DNA from: Mariniphaga anaerophila
Lineage (GTDB): Bacteria; Bacteroidota; Bacteroidia; Bacteroidales; Prolixibacteraceae
Reading direction: 5' to 3'
DNA: 64,000 bases
NCBI RefSeq assembly: GCF_900129025.1
Contig: NZ_FQUM01000005.1
Coordinates: forward strand, 62,001-126,000
The position numbers and the translations under genes are program-made. Positions 9,088 through 17,995 of the stretch are shown here, piece after piece; the first letter of the stretch is position 1; every line of letters starts with the position of its first letter. The notes under the pieces were generated by a model. The model did not search any database. It was not told the DNA's origin and saw only the letters and a program-made list of their open reading frames with translations.

Positions 9088-10131
9088 ATGACAAATCAAC
9101 AATGGCAACTATTGCTGGAAACTGTGCGGGGGAAAACACCTGAAAAACCCGTAACAGGATTTATAATCGACAGTCCCTGGATTCCGGGATGGGCCGGAGT
9201 AAAAATCCTCCAGTTCTATTCTTCGGAAGAAGTTTGGTTTCAGGCCAACAAAAAAGTTATCGAAACATTTCCCGACATTATTTTCCTCCCTGGCTTTTGG
9301 TCTGAATTTGGAATGTGCACAGAGCCTTCAGCTTTTGGAGCCAAAATGATTTGGGACGAATACAATTTACCACACGCCGGAAAAATTTTTAATGATATCT
9401 CTGAAGCCGTCACACTAAAAGCTCCCAACCCAAAAACTGACGGACTGTTGCCATTTGTTATTCAACGCCTGCAGAACTACCAGAAACCTATGATGGAGAT
9501 GGGACACGAAGTGAAATTTGCTGTTGCTCGCGGCCCGCTGAACATTGCATCTTTTTTAATGGGAACCACCGAACTTATGATGAGTTTTATGATGAATCCG
9601 AAAGAAAGCCATCAACTGCTGGAGACTATCACTCAATTCATCATTAACTGGTTGCTGCATCAAAAAGAAACCTTCCCGACTATAGAAGGAATTTTCGTGC
9701 TCGACGACATTGTTGGCTTTGTTGGCGACGACGAGTGCAGGGAATTTGCAATACCTTATTTTAAACGAATTTTCAACGCATTCGATTCCAACCTAAACTT
9801 TTTCCACAACGACGCCCACGGATTAGTTTCGGCTCCCCACCTGAAAGAAATGGGTGTACACTTGTTTAACTTCAGTTTTGAACATAGCCTGAAAGAGATT
9901 CGGGAACTGGCCGGTGCCGATATAGCGCTAATCGGGAACCTGCCGCCCCGCGACGTTCTTGCCACGGAAACACCGGAACAAGTTCAGGTCGAAACCCGTA
10001 AAATGGTACAAAGTTTTGGCGATAAAAACCGGATTATCTGGTCATGCGGCGGCGGAATGCCACCAAATGTTTCCACCGAAAATATCAGGGCTTTTAAAAA
10101 TACGATTAATGAAGTAGTTCCAACACTATAA
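9088..10131 (+). CDS. Uroporphyrinogen decarboxylase-family (MtaA/MtbA-like) methyltransferase
   Basis: 347 residues from the ATG at 9088; the longer frame starting at 8998 is rejected because the -7 box lies inside it. The fold is the UroD (alpha/beta)8 barrel, but neighbours show no haem pathway genes. Corrinoid-dependent methyltransferases of this superfamily bind Zn with a His/Cys set; here His240 (FFHNDAHG) and Cys320 (WSCGGGMPP) stand at comparable places, while only one Cys is seen where MtaA has H-x-C...C. Gene context (two DUF6807 proteins and a Tat Gfo/Idh dehydrogenase, AraC regulator) suggests handling of a modified sugar, perhaps a methyl ether. The exact reaction is unknown. Confidence 0.72.
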   Translation: MTNQQWQLLLETVRGKTPEKPVTGFIIDSPWIPGWAGVKILQFYSSEEVWFQANKKVIETFPDIIFLPGFWSEFGMCTEPSAFGAKMIWDEYNLPHAGKIFNDISEAVTLKAPNPKTDGLLPFVIQRLQNYQKPMMEMGHEVKFAVARGPLNIASFLMGTTELMMSFMMNPKESHQLLETITQFIINWLLHQKETFPTIEGIFVLDDIVGFVGDDECREFAIPYFKRIFNAFDSNLNFFHNDAHGLVSAPHLKEMGVHLFNFSFEHSLKEIRELAGADIALIGNLPPRDVLATETPEQVQVETRKMVQSFGDKNRIIWSCGGGMPPNVSTENIRAFKNTINEVVPTL

Positions 10132-10143
10132 ATTTTTCACAAC

Positions 10144-11388
10144 ATGAAACTAAAACTGCTTACCCTAATGATTTTGGCTTCTTCTCATCTCGTTTCCCAG
10201 GAGTTGGCCAAGTTTACCGTTCAGGTTGAAAAGGAGCTGATTGATGCTCCGGTTTCGCTTGTTCTCGACGGGCTAAACTACAATACAGATAGCGGAGATT
10301 TGTTGCTTTTTGAAGTTGATGAAAACGGCGAAACACCTATCCCCTCACAGCTGGAAACAGGCCACTCGGCAAAGCTCTGGTTTATTATGAAAGGAGTTTC
10401 TGCAAAGAACTCAAAACGCAATTTCATTTTAAAAACAGAAAAAAACACAGATTTCCAACAGCCTGGAGTCAGGATACAAAAAAAACACAAAGACCTCAGC
10501 TTGCTTTTTAATGAAAAACCGGTTTTAAGTTACCGTTTTGAGACCACGTTCCCGCCCGAAGGAGTTAATCCGTTATACAAACGCTCCGGGTTCATTCACC
10601 CGTTGTGGTCACCGAAAGGCGAAGTTTTGTCTCGCATTCAGGCGCCCGATCACTATCATCATTACGGCATTTGGGGCCCGTGGACACTAACACACATTGA
10701 CGACCGCGAAGTGGATTTCTGGAACCTTGCCAAAGGACAAGGAACGGTAAAGTTCAAATCATTTTTAGCCGAAGTTGAAGGAGAAATTTTCAGTGGTTTT
10801 AAGGCTCTTCAGCAGCACATCGATTTTGGCGGGCAGGGAGAAGACCAGGTTGCCATGAACGAAATTCTGGATGTGAGGGCCTGGAACATCTCAGAAAAAG
10901 TCTGGGTTATTGATTATACTACCTCGCTAAACAGCCCTCTCCCCAATGGAATTATGCTTAACGCCTACCGATATGGCGGAGGAATCGGCTTCCGCGCTAC
11001 AGAAAAATGGCACAAAAACAACTGCTCGGTACTTACTTCCGAAGGAAAAAGCCGCGCCGATGCCGACGGTTCGTTAGCCCGCTGGTGCATTGTTGAAGGC
11101 GAATCAGACACCGACGAAGGCCGTTCCGGAATACTTTTTTTAAGTCACCCGTCAAACCGGATGCACCCCGAGCCGATGCGGGTTTGGCCACTGAATGCCA
11201 ACGAGGACAGGGGCGACATGTATTTTGAGTTTGTTCCTATACGATACGAAGACTGGAAACTGGAGCCACTACACAGCTATACATTGAAATACAGAATGAT
11301 TGTTTTCGACGGAGAAATGAATGCCGAAACCGCTGAAAAGTACTGGAACAGTTTTTCATCAATGCCAAAAATAGAAATTAAAAAATAG
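10144..11388 (+). CDS. DUF6807 ('PmoA') family secreted protein, long form
   Basis: 414 residues with a signal peptide (about 1-18). The DUF6807 domain covers roughly residues 115-405 and shows family marks: HHYGIWGPW near 177, a HPSNRMHP segment near 337 and a late FEFVPI strand. Database entries often say 'methane oxygenase PmoA'; that name has no relation to particulate methane monooxygenase subunits and should not be taken as function. In Bacteroidota and Planctomycetota the family sits in carbohydrate clusters next to Gfo/Idh genes, as here. It starts 12 nt after the UroD-like gene. The N-terminal 110 residues form an extra beta-rich domain absent from the next gene. Confidence 0.8.
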   Translation: MKLKLLTLMILASSHLVSQELAKFTVQVEKELIDAPVSLVLDGLNYNTDSGDLLLFEVDENGETPIPSQLETGHSAKLWFIMKGVSAKNSKRNFILKTEKNTDFQQPGVRIQKKHKDLSLLFNEKPVLSYRFETTFPPEGVNPLYKRSGFIHPLWSPKGEVLSRIQAPDHYHHYGIWGPWTLTHIDDREVDFWNLAKGQGTVKFKSFLAEVEGEIFSGFKALQQHIDFGGQGEDQVAMNEILDVRAWNISEKVWVIDYTTSLNSPLPNGIMLNAYRYGGGIGFRATEKWHKNNCSVLTSEGKSRADADGSLARWCIVEGESDTDEGRSGILFLSHPSNRMHPEPMRVWPLNANEDRGDMYFEFVPIRYEDWKLEPLHSYTLKYRMIVFDGEMNAETAEKYWNSFSSMPKIEIKK

Positions 11389-11470
11389 CAAAATGATGCT
11401 ACATGAAGTGAGCATGTTATTCAACCTCATGCAAATTCCATGTGGTAAAAAAGAATAAAAATTCAAACAA

Positions 11471-12364
11471 ATGAGAAGGTTACAACTAATTATTATTGTG
11501 TGCATTGCTTTTATTGGAACGTCCGCAGCACAACCAAAAGTCACGGCAGAAAAAGTCGGCGACAAAATCGAATTCAGGGTTGACGGAAATTTATTTACCA
11601 GCTACATCCTTTCTGAATTTGAGAAATACCCGTTCTTTTTTCCGGTAAACGGCCCGTCAAAAGCATCGGTCACTTCCATGCGAAATGCCAATTACCCGCA
11701 CCACAGTTCGCTATTTTTCGGATGCGACCGTGTGAACGGCGGCAACTGGTGGCAGGAAGGATTGGAGCGCGGACAAATTATTTCACTGCGGGCTGATATT
11801 CTTGAAACAGGAGCAGCAAAAGCCGTAGTTGAAAATGAATGCATCTGGCGCCGCCCGGGAGCTGATGCACCCATTAAAGACAAACGAAAAATTACCGTTT
11901 CGGCTCCCTCCGCCGACAAGTTCCAAATTGATTTTGACATCGTTATGGAGATGCTGGAAGATGTGACCATTGAAAAAACAAACCATTCGCTTTTTAGCGG
12001 CCGGGTTGACCCCGATTTGGCTGTGGTTAACGGAGGAACCATGATAAATGCAGAAGGAGATTCCGGCGAAAAAGGCACATTCGGAAAACGTTCAGCCTGG
12101 ATGGACTATTCAGGGAAACGAATGGGAAAAACCGAAGGAATAGCTATTTTGCAACATCCTTCAAACGAATGGTTTCCGGCCCCCTGGTTCACCCGCGACT
12201 ACGGATTTTTCTCGCCTACACCAATGTATTGGCCTGAAAATGGTGAAAAAACCCAACTAAAAAAAGGAGAGCAAATAAAACTGAGGTACCGGGTAATTGT
12301 GCATAGCGGAGATTACAGTGAGGCCAATATTTCCGGGGAATTCGAAAAATATAAAGAAGAATAA
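11471..12364 (+). CDS. DUF6807 ('PmoA') family secreted protein, short form
   Basis: 297 residues with a signal peptide ending TSAAQ near 21. It is a distant paralogue of the preceding gene: YPHHSSLFFGCDRVNGG near 78 matches the HHYGIWG site, and LQHPSNEWFPAPW near 235 matches the HPSNRMHP site. Histidines in these two segments are the best candidates for an active or metal site (inference). It lacks the extra N-terminal domain of its neighbour. The 82-base gap to the upstream gene is AT-rich with no promoter match, so it is probably in the same operon. Confidence 0.8.
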   Translation: MRRLQLIIIVCIAFIGTSAAQPKVTAEKVGDKIEFRVDGNLFTSYILSEFEKYPFFFPVNGPSKASVTSMRNANYPHHSSLFFGCDRVNGGNWWQEGLERGQIISLRADILETGAAKAVVENECIWRRPGADAPIKDKRKITVSAPSADKFQIDFDIVMEMLEDVTIEKTNHSLFSGRVDPDLAVVNGGTMINAEGDSGEKGTFGKRSAWMDYSGKRMGKTEGIAILQHPSNEWFPAPWFTRDYGFFSPTPMYWPENGEKTQLKKGEQIKLRYRVIVHSGDYSEANISGEFEKYKEE

Positions 12365-12440
12365 AAAGGCCGATTCTTAATGACGCAATTTTGTTTTCAT
12401 TTCGAAAAACTAATACGAAACAATCAATAAAATTATAACA

Positions 12441-13814
12441 ATGAAACGCAGAACATTTCTTAAAAACACCGCTGCGGCATCAGCCGGAACCTTGATAATA
12501 CCGACAATAGTTCCTTCGTCGGTTTTTGGCAAAAATGCACCCAGCAACAAAATACACATTGGACAAATTGGCTGCGGGCGCATTGCACGCGTTCACGACA
12601 TGCACGAAACGCTAAAGTACGATGTAGCACGCATGGTAGCAGTTTCGGATGTTGACAGCAACCGAATGGCCGACGGGAAAAAGCTGGTTGAAGATTTCTA
12701 CAAAGGGAAAACCGGCAGTTCCAACCCCATAGATGTAAAAATGTATGCCGACTACAAAGACATGCTGGCCGACAAGAATATCGATGCGGTAATAATAAGT
12801 ACCCCCGACCACTGGCACTCGCAGCCTGCAATTGAGGCCGCGCTGGCCGGAAAAGATATTTACCTGCAAAAACCTACGTCGCTAACCGTTGAAGAAGGGC
12901 GCCTGCTCAGCGACATTGTGCACCGGCAAGGCGTTATTCTGCAGGTAGGCACACAGCAACGGTCATCTCCACAGTTTAGGAGGGCTGCCGAACTTGTGCG
13001 CAACGGCCGGATTGGAAAAGTACACACCGTAAAAATAGGATTACCCGGCGACCCTTCCGGACCGGTTTTCGAAGCAGGGCCAATTCCCAAAAACCTGAAT
13101 TTTGACATGTGGCTCGGTTCTACCCCGGAAATTGAATATAAAGAAGACCTGGTTCATCCGCAAAACGATTACAGTCGCCCGGGATGGCTTCGCCATGAAA
13201 ACTACGGTGCCGGCATGATTACCGGATGGGGGCAGCACCATTACGACTCGGCAGCGTGGGGAATGGATACCGAATTTACAGGACCAATCTCGGTTGAGGC
13301 TGTTGCTCAATTCCCCAAGTCGGGCGACTGGAATGTGCATGGCGATTTTATGGTAAAACATGAATACGAAAACGGGATGACTGTTTACACAAGCGGCGGT
13401 TTTCCCAACGGAATCCGTTACGAAGGTACCGACGGGTGGATTTTCGTAACTCGTGGTGCATACCGTGCCACAGAAAGCGATCCGATTCCGGAAGGCTCAA
13501 CAAAAGCGCTGGATGCCAGTAGTGAGGAAATTCTTAAATCGAAAATCGGCAAAAATGAAACGCACCTATATGTCAGCAACGAGCAACACGGAAACTGGCT
13601 CGACTGTGTCCAGTCACGCAAGCAGCCTATTTCGCCTGTTGAAATCGGGCACCGTGCGTGTACTGTTTGTCTCATCAGCCACATTGCAATGAAAATACCG
13701 GGTATTCTGCAGTGGGATCCGAAAGCCGAAAAGTTTGCAAATAACGATCTGGCCAATTCCATGTTAAGCCGGCCGCAACGATATCCTTACGGAACAAACT
13801 ATGTAAAACTTTAA
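12441..13814 (+). CDS. Gfo/Idh/MocA family oxidoreductase, Tat-exported
   Basis: 457 residues. The N-terminus carries a Tat-type signal (KRRTFLKNTAAASAG) with an Ala-rich h-region and a likely cleavage near 31; there is no lipobox. The Rossmann motif is GQIGCGRIARVH near residue 40. The usual EKP motif reads QKP (LQKPTSL), keeping the catalytic-site lysine but replacing Glu. The C-terminal domain has the WGQHHYDSAAW segment seen in the periplasmic Bacteroidota group. It is the last gene of the AraC-linked operon and ends in a strong terminator. Probably oxidises or epimerises a sugar together with the two DUF6807 proteins. Confidence 0.87.
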   Translation: MKRRTFLKNTAAASAGTLIIPTIVPSSVFGKNAPSNKIHIGQIGCGRIARVHDMHETLKYDVARMVAVSDVDSNRMADGKKLVEDFYKGKTGSSNPIDVKMYADYKDMLADKNIDAVIISTPDHWHSQPAIEAALAGKDIYLQKPTSLTVEEGRLLSDIVHRQGVILQVGTQQRSSPQFRRAAELVRNGRIGKVHTVKIGLPGDPSGPVFEAGPIPKNLNFDMWLGSTPEIEYKEDLVHPQNDYSRPGWLRHENYGAGMITGWGQHHYDSAAWGMDTEFTGPISVEAVAQFPKSGDWNVHGDFMVKHEYENGMTVYTSGGFPNGIRYEGTDGWIFVTRGAYRATESDPIPEGSTKALDASSEEILKSKIGKNETHLYVSNEQHGNWLDCVQSRKQPISPVEIGHRACTVCLISHIAMKIPGILQWDPKAEKFANNDLANSMLSRPQRYPYGTNYVKL

Positions 13815-13856
13815 GAGGCTGACCGCCAAAAATCCGGCATTTTGTTCGGGATAAAA

Positions 13857-13909
13857 AGAGGAAAGGCAGGGGTGGCAAACAAACGTTCCTGTTTTTCCTC
13901 TCTTTTTTT
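13857..13909 (+). terminator. Rho-independent terminator of the DUF6807/dehydrogenase operon
   Basis: 14-bp stem, arms 13857-13870 and 13888-13901 with two G-U pairs, followed by a T7 run at 13903-13909. Confidence 0.85.
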
Positions 13910-13945
13910 AAGGAAACATTGTGTTCAAAAAGCTAAAGAAGACTA

Positions 13946-14809
13946 CTACCACTCAATAGGCTCGGGATGAACCGTAGTATAAAACCCAAATTTCTGCATG
14001 ATGGTTCTTTCCACCTTGGTACATATTTCATGTGCTTCTTCGAGGGTCATGTCGGGCGGAAGTTTTATGTGGCAACTCAGTTCGGTATGCCTTCCGTAAT
14101 TATGTAAATGAATATGATGCAGGTGAAGCGGCTCATCAAAATCTTCCTGAATAGCCTTTCGAATGGAAAGCACAAGGTCGTCTGACGGGCTTTCGCCCAG
14201 CAGCGCTTTAATTTCCGTGGCAAGAATCTGATAACTTGCCCAGCCAATCATCAATGCAACAATAAAACTTAAAACAGCATCGGTCCACCAGAATGTGTTC
14301 CCCAGGGCAATACCCACCAAAATAACAACCGACGAGAGTGCATCGGTGCGATGGTGCCAGCCGTCGGCTTTCAATATGGAAGAGTCGGCTTTTTTTGCTG
14401 CCCAAAAAGCATACTGCGCCATTCCTTCTTTTACCAAAATAGAAACAATGGTGGCAACCCATGCAATAGTTCCAAAAACGGTCTGTTCCTGTGCACTAAA
14501 TTTTCTAACGGCATTTATTACAAAATCGAACGCTATTAATGCAAGCAATACGCCGATAATTACAGATGCAATGTGCTCTGCTCTCCCATGTCCGAACGGA
14601 TGTTCATCATCGGCAGGCTTACGCGAAATTTTACCGCCAATTAATACAATTATCGAAGATACCGAGTCGGACAGCGTGTGCCAGGCATCGGCAATCAGGG
14701 CCAGCGACCCGGTAACAACTCCCGCCCAGTATTTCAAGCCAAAAAGAACGATGTTTCCCAAAATGGAAAGCCATCCCTCGCGGTTTATGTATTTTTTACT
14801 CTCTGACAT
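13946..14809 (-). CDS. Cation diffusion facilitator (CDF) metal exporter
   Basis: 287 residues from the ATG at 14809; the in-frame codon at 14830 lies inside the -7 box and is rejected. Six membrane segments are expected. The metal-site residues of the family are visible: H-x3-D in ADAWHTLSDS near 45 and D-x3-D in ADGWHHRTDALSS near 148. The soluble C-terminal domain (HLHHIHLHNYGRHTE) is His-rich. Likely exports Zn2+, Fe2+ or a similar divalent ion by proton antiport. It follows a LytTR regulator gene but has its own -7 box. Confidence 0.9.
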   Translation of the reverse strand: MSESKKYINREGWLSILGNIVLFGLKYWAGVVTGSLALIADAWHTLSDSVSSIIVLIGGKISRKPADDEHPFGHGRAEHIASVIIGVLLALIAFDFVINAVRKFSAQEQTVFGTIAWVATIVSILVKEGMAQYAFWAAKKADSSILKADGWHHRTDALSSVVILVGIALGNTFWWTDAVLSFIVALMIGWASYQILATEIKALLGESPSDDLVLSIRKAIQEDFDEPLHLHHIHLHNYGRHTELSCHIKLPPDMTLEEAHEICTKVERTIMQKFGFYTTVHPEPIEW

Positions 14810-14827
14810 TGTATCATTTATAAACGG

Positions 14828-14835
14828 CAAAGGTA
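14828..14835 (-). promoter_or_regulatory. -7 element of the CDF gene
   Basis: Minus-strand TACCTTTG, exact TAnnTTTG match, about 15-20 nt before the ATG at 14809 and just after the stop codon of the upstream regulator gene. Confidence 0.5.
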
Positions 14836-14841
14836 GTAATT

Positions 14842-15561
14842 CTAAGACTTGTTGCTTCCGATAAGCTTTAATAATTCCGCTTTGTAACTTCTTCCTACGG
14901 GGAGTTTTTTCTTATTTATTTCCACAAACCCGGGTCCCACCGATTCAATTTTCGGAATGGAAACAACAAAGCTCCGGTGAATTTTCAGGAAACAGCTTGC
15001 AGGCAGTATTTCAGCCAGATAGCTGAGCCTCTCTTTTGTTACTATTTTTTTGTCTTTTGTGAAGGCCATCACGTAATCGCCCAAACTTTCGAAATAAAGT
15101 ATTTCGTCGAGATTTACTTTGTAGTGTTTTTTATCGGCCTTCAAAAAAATAAAGCTGGGAACCAATGGCGAACTGTCCGCCGTGATTTCAGCATTTTCAG
15201 CTTTTAAAGCCTGCAACTCCAGAAACTTACCAATGGATTTCGTGAATCGTTCGAACGAAACGGGTTTAAGCAGATAATCCACAACATTCAGTTCAAAAGC
15301 TTCGATGGCATACTCGCGGTACGCCGTGGTAAGAATTACCTGTGGAGGATGGGCAAGCGAACGGATGAAATCAACACCGGTAATTTGGGGCATCTGAATG
15401 TCACAAAACATCAAATCGATTTTTTCTGAAGACAGAACCGGCATGGCATCGAGCGCATTGTGGCATTCGGCAACAACATGAAAGCCGGCAAATGCCGCCA
15501 GGTGTTTTTTAATCACCCGAATGGCAATCGGTTCGTCATCTATAATCAGGCAGTTGTACAT
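14842..15561 (-). CDS. LytTR-family response regulator
   Basis: 239 residues. The receiver domain (1-120) has the acidic pair near residue 9, the phospho-acceptor Asp in FCDIQMPQITG near 56 and the conserved Lys in LLKPVSFERF. The C-terminal LytTR DNA-binding domain (about 140-237) includes LKIHRSFVVSIPKIESV. Its start codon is separated by one base from the stop of the kinase gene, so the two are translated together. The targets of this pair cannot be read; the CDF gene downstream has a separate promoter. Confidence 0.93.
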   Translation of the reverse strand: MYNCLIIDDEPIAIRVIKKHLAAFAGFHVVAECHNALDAMPVLSSEKIDLMFCDIQMPQITGVDFIRSLAHPPQVILTTAYREYAIEAFELNVVDYLLKPVSFERFTKSIGKFLELQALKAENAEITADSSPLVPSFIFLKADKKHYKVNLDEILYFESLGDYVMAFTKDKKIVTKERLSYLAEILPASCFLKIHRSFVVSIPKIESVGPGFVEINKKKLPVGRSYKAELLKLIGSNKS

Positions 15562-15562
15562 A

Positions 15563-16627
15563 TTACGATTGTAGTTTCACGGTTAAAATTACAGAAAAAG
15601 CATCCTCCGCTTCGTCTATTTTTAGATTATATGTGCCGGGATAAATAAGCTCGAGACGTTTTCGAACGTTACTCAATCCAACGCCGTTGCTGCTTCCCAA
15701 CCTCTTTTTCATTGCCGGATTTTTAGAATTTTCAACACGAAAAAACAACGTTCCGTTTTCTGTTTTTATATCGATATTAATAAATGCCATTCCGGGAAAA
15801 TGGCTCACCCCGTGCTTAAAAGCATTTTCGATAAACGGCAGCAGAATGAGCGGAGCGATTTTCAGATCGCCCGGCGATTCCGGAAAAACGCAAGACAGCT
15901 TCAGTTTTTCGGGATACCTGATTTTTTCTATTTCAATGTAATTTTTCAGATTGGTGAGCTCTTCGGCCAATGCCACTTCCTTTTCTTCGCAACGGTATAA
16001 AATATAGTCCAAAATTTCGGAAAGCCGCAAAACCAGCTTGGGGGCCTCGTCCGATTTTTCCAACGTTAATCCGTACAAATTATTAAGCGTATTAAAAAGA
16101 AAGTGAGGATGAACCTGGGCTTTCAGCAACTTCAGCTCGGCTTCTTTTAGTTTTAGCTCCATTTTTAAACGCCGGTTGTTGAGATCGGTATTTTTCTTTT
16201 GAATCTGAAATGAGCGGCGCACCATTTTTATGGCAACCGCAATAAGAATTGTAAAATAAAGGCCAACCATTAACAGCAACCCGTCAAACGACGACGGATT
16301 CATTTTATCCGACTGGTAATTGGTAATTAAAATGAAAACACCCAGCGAAATAAGCAGTTCAATCCACATGGACACAACCAACGTGTAAAACACGAACAGC
16401 GCAAATTTGCCGTACTTTTTGGTGAACAGAAACCGGGGGATGAGAAAATAATTCAGAAAATAGGTGGTCGCTATTGACAGCGGCAGCAGCATTGAAACGA
16501 AAATAATGGTCACCGAATAATCGCGGCTGGAGCGTCCGTAGAAAACTATAAAAAAAAGATACGCCGCCAACCAGAATAGAAGGTGCATAAAAAAACGCCG
16601 GTATTTAAACTGTAGCCGCTTTATCAT
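15563..16627 (-). CDS. LytS/YehU-type sensor histidine kinase
   Basis: 354 residues. Four hydrophobic segments fill residues 10-145, with no extracytoplasmic sensor domain. A coiled coil (about 146-175) leads to the His_kinase domain with the phospho-acceptor in QVHPHFLFNTLNNL near 178 and the N-box LLPFIENAFKHG near 264; a GVGLSNVRKRL G-box ends the ATPase domain. Partner of the LytTR regulator one base downstream. It lacks a consensus -7 box. Confidence 0.92.
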   Translation of the reverse strand: MIKRLQFKYRRFFMHLLFWLAAYLFFIVFYGRSSRDYSVTIIFVSMLLPLSIATTYFLNYFLIPRFLFTKKYGKFALFVFYTLVVSMWIELLISLGVFILITNYQSDKMNPSSFDGLLLMVGLYFTILIAVAIKMVRRSFQIQKKNTDLNNRRLKMELKLKEAELKLLKAQVHPHFLFNTLNNLYGLTLEKSDEAPKLVLRLSEILDYILYRCEEKEVALAEELTNLKNYIEIEKIRYPEKLKLSCVFPESPGDLKIAPLILLPFIENAFKHGVSHFPGMAFINIDIKTENGTLFFRVENSKNPAMKKRLGSSNGVGLSNVRKRLELIYPGTYNLKIDEAEDAFSVILTVKLQS

Positions 16628-16842
16628 TACTGCAATTTACACATTCAGCAAAAATGATATCCTTTTTTGCAAAAACATTTTTTTATCGACGAACATCCAC
16701 GGGGCGAGGCAGAACGACAAAAATTCTGTTCTAAAAAGCAAAGTCATTAATTTCGTGCGGCCCAAACACGATTTGATGTTGTTGGTCGACAAAATTTCCG
16801 ACTCATGATTCAACCCCGTAAACTTGTTCCAATAAATAACAC

Positions 16843-16850
16843 TAATTTTG
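16843..16850 (+). promoter_or_regulatory. -7 element upstream of the ExbB/MotA-like gene
   Basis: TAATTTTG with a TTG at 16824-16826 (16-base spacing, short). It ends 6 nt before the preferred ATG, implying a nearly leaderless message if used. Confidence 0.35.
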
Positions 16851-16855
16851 AAATC

Positions 16856-17239
16856 ATGAGTATACTTGCATCTCTCGTTGAAACTTACCGAACAGGAGGA
16901 CCGTTGTTTATGACCATTGTAACGGCAACCGGCCTTTCAATGGTATTCTTTGCTTCAAAGTCATGTATCGCAATTTTCGCAAAAAAGAATTATTCAGGCA
17001 GGGGAATCAATTACATTCTTATGTTCGGAAGCCTCTCTTTTATACTGGGGCTTTTAGGGCAGGCCGTCGGGATGGTTGAAGCATTTGCTGCAATACAGAG
17101 GGCCGGCGACATTTCTCCGGCTCTGGTTGCAGGCGGATTGCGCGTAAGTATGATTGCGCCGTTGTACGGAATGTTTTACTTCATTATCTCCATTCCAATT
17201 TGGATGGTGCTTCGGGAAATCGTAAAACATAAAAGTTAA
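16856..17239 (+). CDS. Small MotA/TolQ/ExbB-family membrane protein
   Basis: 127 residues from the ATG at 16856; an earlier in-frame ATG at 16805 adds 17 polar residues and is less likely. Three hydrophobic segments are seen (about 15-35, 50-75, 95-120). The segment GLRVSMIAPLYGMFYF resembles the conserved third helix of ExbB/TolQ, which lines the proton path. There is no ExbD/TolR gene beside it, and it lacks the long cytoplasmic loop of full-size ExbB. Role unknown; it may pair with a distant ExbD-like partner. Confidence 0.65.
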   Translation: MSILASLVETYRTGGPLFMTIVTATGLSMVFFASKSCIAIFAKKNYSGRGINYILMFGSLSFILGLLGQAVGMVEAFAAIQRAGDISPALVAGGLRVSMIAPLYGMFYFIISIPIWMVLREIVKHKS

Positions 17240-17286
17240 ACGACTAATCAGTCCGTGAAAAAGGTCGGTGTTCTTTTGGCACTGAC

Positions 17287-17979
17287 CTATTTCAGTTTGT
17301 CTGCAATCTTTCCAATCACCTTATTAAAAAAAGGAATTTTTTCAAGCTTCGAAAAAAGGCTGCCATATCCGAAGTGCAGTAAAATATTACGGATGTATAT
17401 AAAAAGGCCAAGACTGTGTGCCGCAAACAAAACCGGATCGAGGCGATAAATTGCGTAGGTAAAAATCATAAGCGACCCCACGGTACTAATAATCCAAAAC
17501 CCCAGAGGCAAAAAAGAGTCTTTCCTTTTTTCAGAATAAATCCACTGGTAAATAAACCTGAACGTAAAAATAATTTGCCCGGCTGTTCCCCAAATCATTA
17601 ACAAAACCGAAACTTCTTCGTTTTTCAGAATAGAGCTAAAGTTATAGGACTCGCCCCAGAACAGCCAGCCCAGGTACGCTAACGGGACAGCAACAGCCAA
17701 AATACGTGATACAATATGCATCCGGCGCCAGGCTTTTTTCAACTGTAAGTTTCGGATGTAAATGAGGTACACAATAAACTGCCCGAGGACAATGGCAAAA
17801 TCGTTACGCAAAATACCGTAGGTAAGCATCAGAATGGAAGCTGCCAGGCTGATTTGCCAGTAAACTACCGGAGAAATTACTTCCCCCTCCTTTTCAGACA
17901 AAAACCACTGGGCAATATTCCGGGCAAAGAATAGCACCTGCGATAAAAAACCTAATGTGTAAATAAAAATGTCGCTCAT
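17287..17979 (-). CDS. Membrane protein with two LAB_N (lipid-A-disaccharide synthase N-terminal) repeats
   Basis: 230 residues with six or more membrane segments arranged as two LAB_N repeats: the first contains FFARNIAQWFLSEK, S-P-V-V-Y-W and YIRNLQL; the second contains FTFRFIYQWIYSEKR, LPLGFW and FIYIRNILL. The matching R-x2-x-Q-W and YIRN motifs show the duplication. LAB_N occurs in some LpxB proteins and in separate membrane proteins of lipid A or glycolipid metabolism; no LpxB catalytic domain is attached. Probably a small-molecule or lipid membrane protein; function not established. A -7 box lies about 13 nt before the ATG. Confidence 0.8.
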   Translation of the reverse strand: MSDIFIYTLGFLSQVLFFARNIAQWFLSEKEGEVISPVVYWQISLAASILMLTYGILRNDFAIVLGQFIVYLIYIRNLQLKKAWRRMHIVSRILAVAVPLAYLGWLFWGESYNFSSILKNEEVSVLLMIWGTAGQIIFTFRFIYQWIYSEKRKDSFLPLGFWIISTVGSLMIFTYAIYRLDPVLFAAHSLGLFIYIRNILLHFGYGSLFSKLEKIPFFNKVIGKIADKLK

Positions 17980-17995
17980 CTGTTATTTTCGGGGG

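Noticed and set aside
9088-10131. True uroporphyrinogen decarboxylase (hemE)
   Set aside because: No other haem genes nearby and the operon is sugar-related; the His/Cys arrangement fits the corrinoid-methyltransferase branch better.
10144-12364. Methane monooxygenase (PmoA) identity
   Set aside because: The family name DUF6807/PmoA is historical; there are signal peptides but no membrane segments or copper-site pattern of pmoCAB, and the neighbours are sugar genes.
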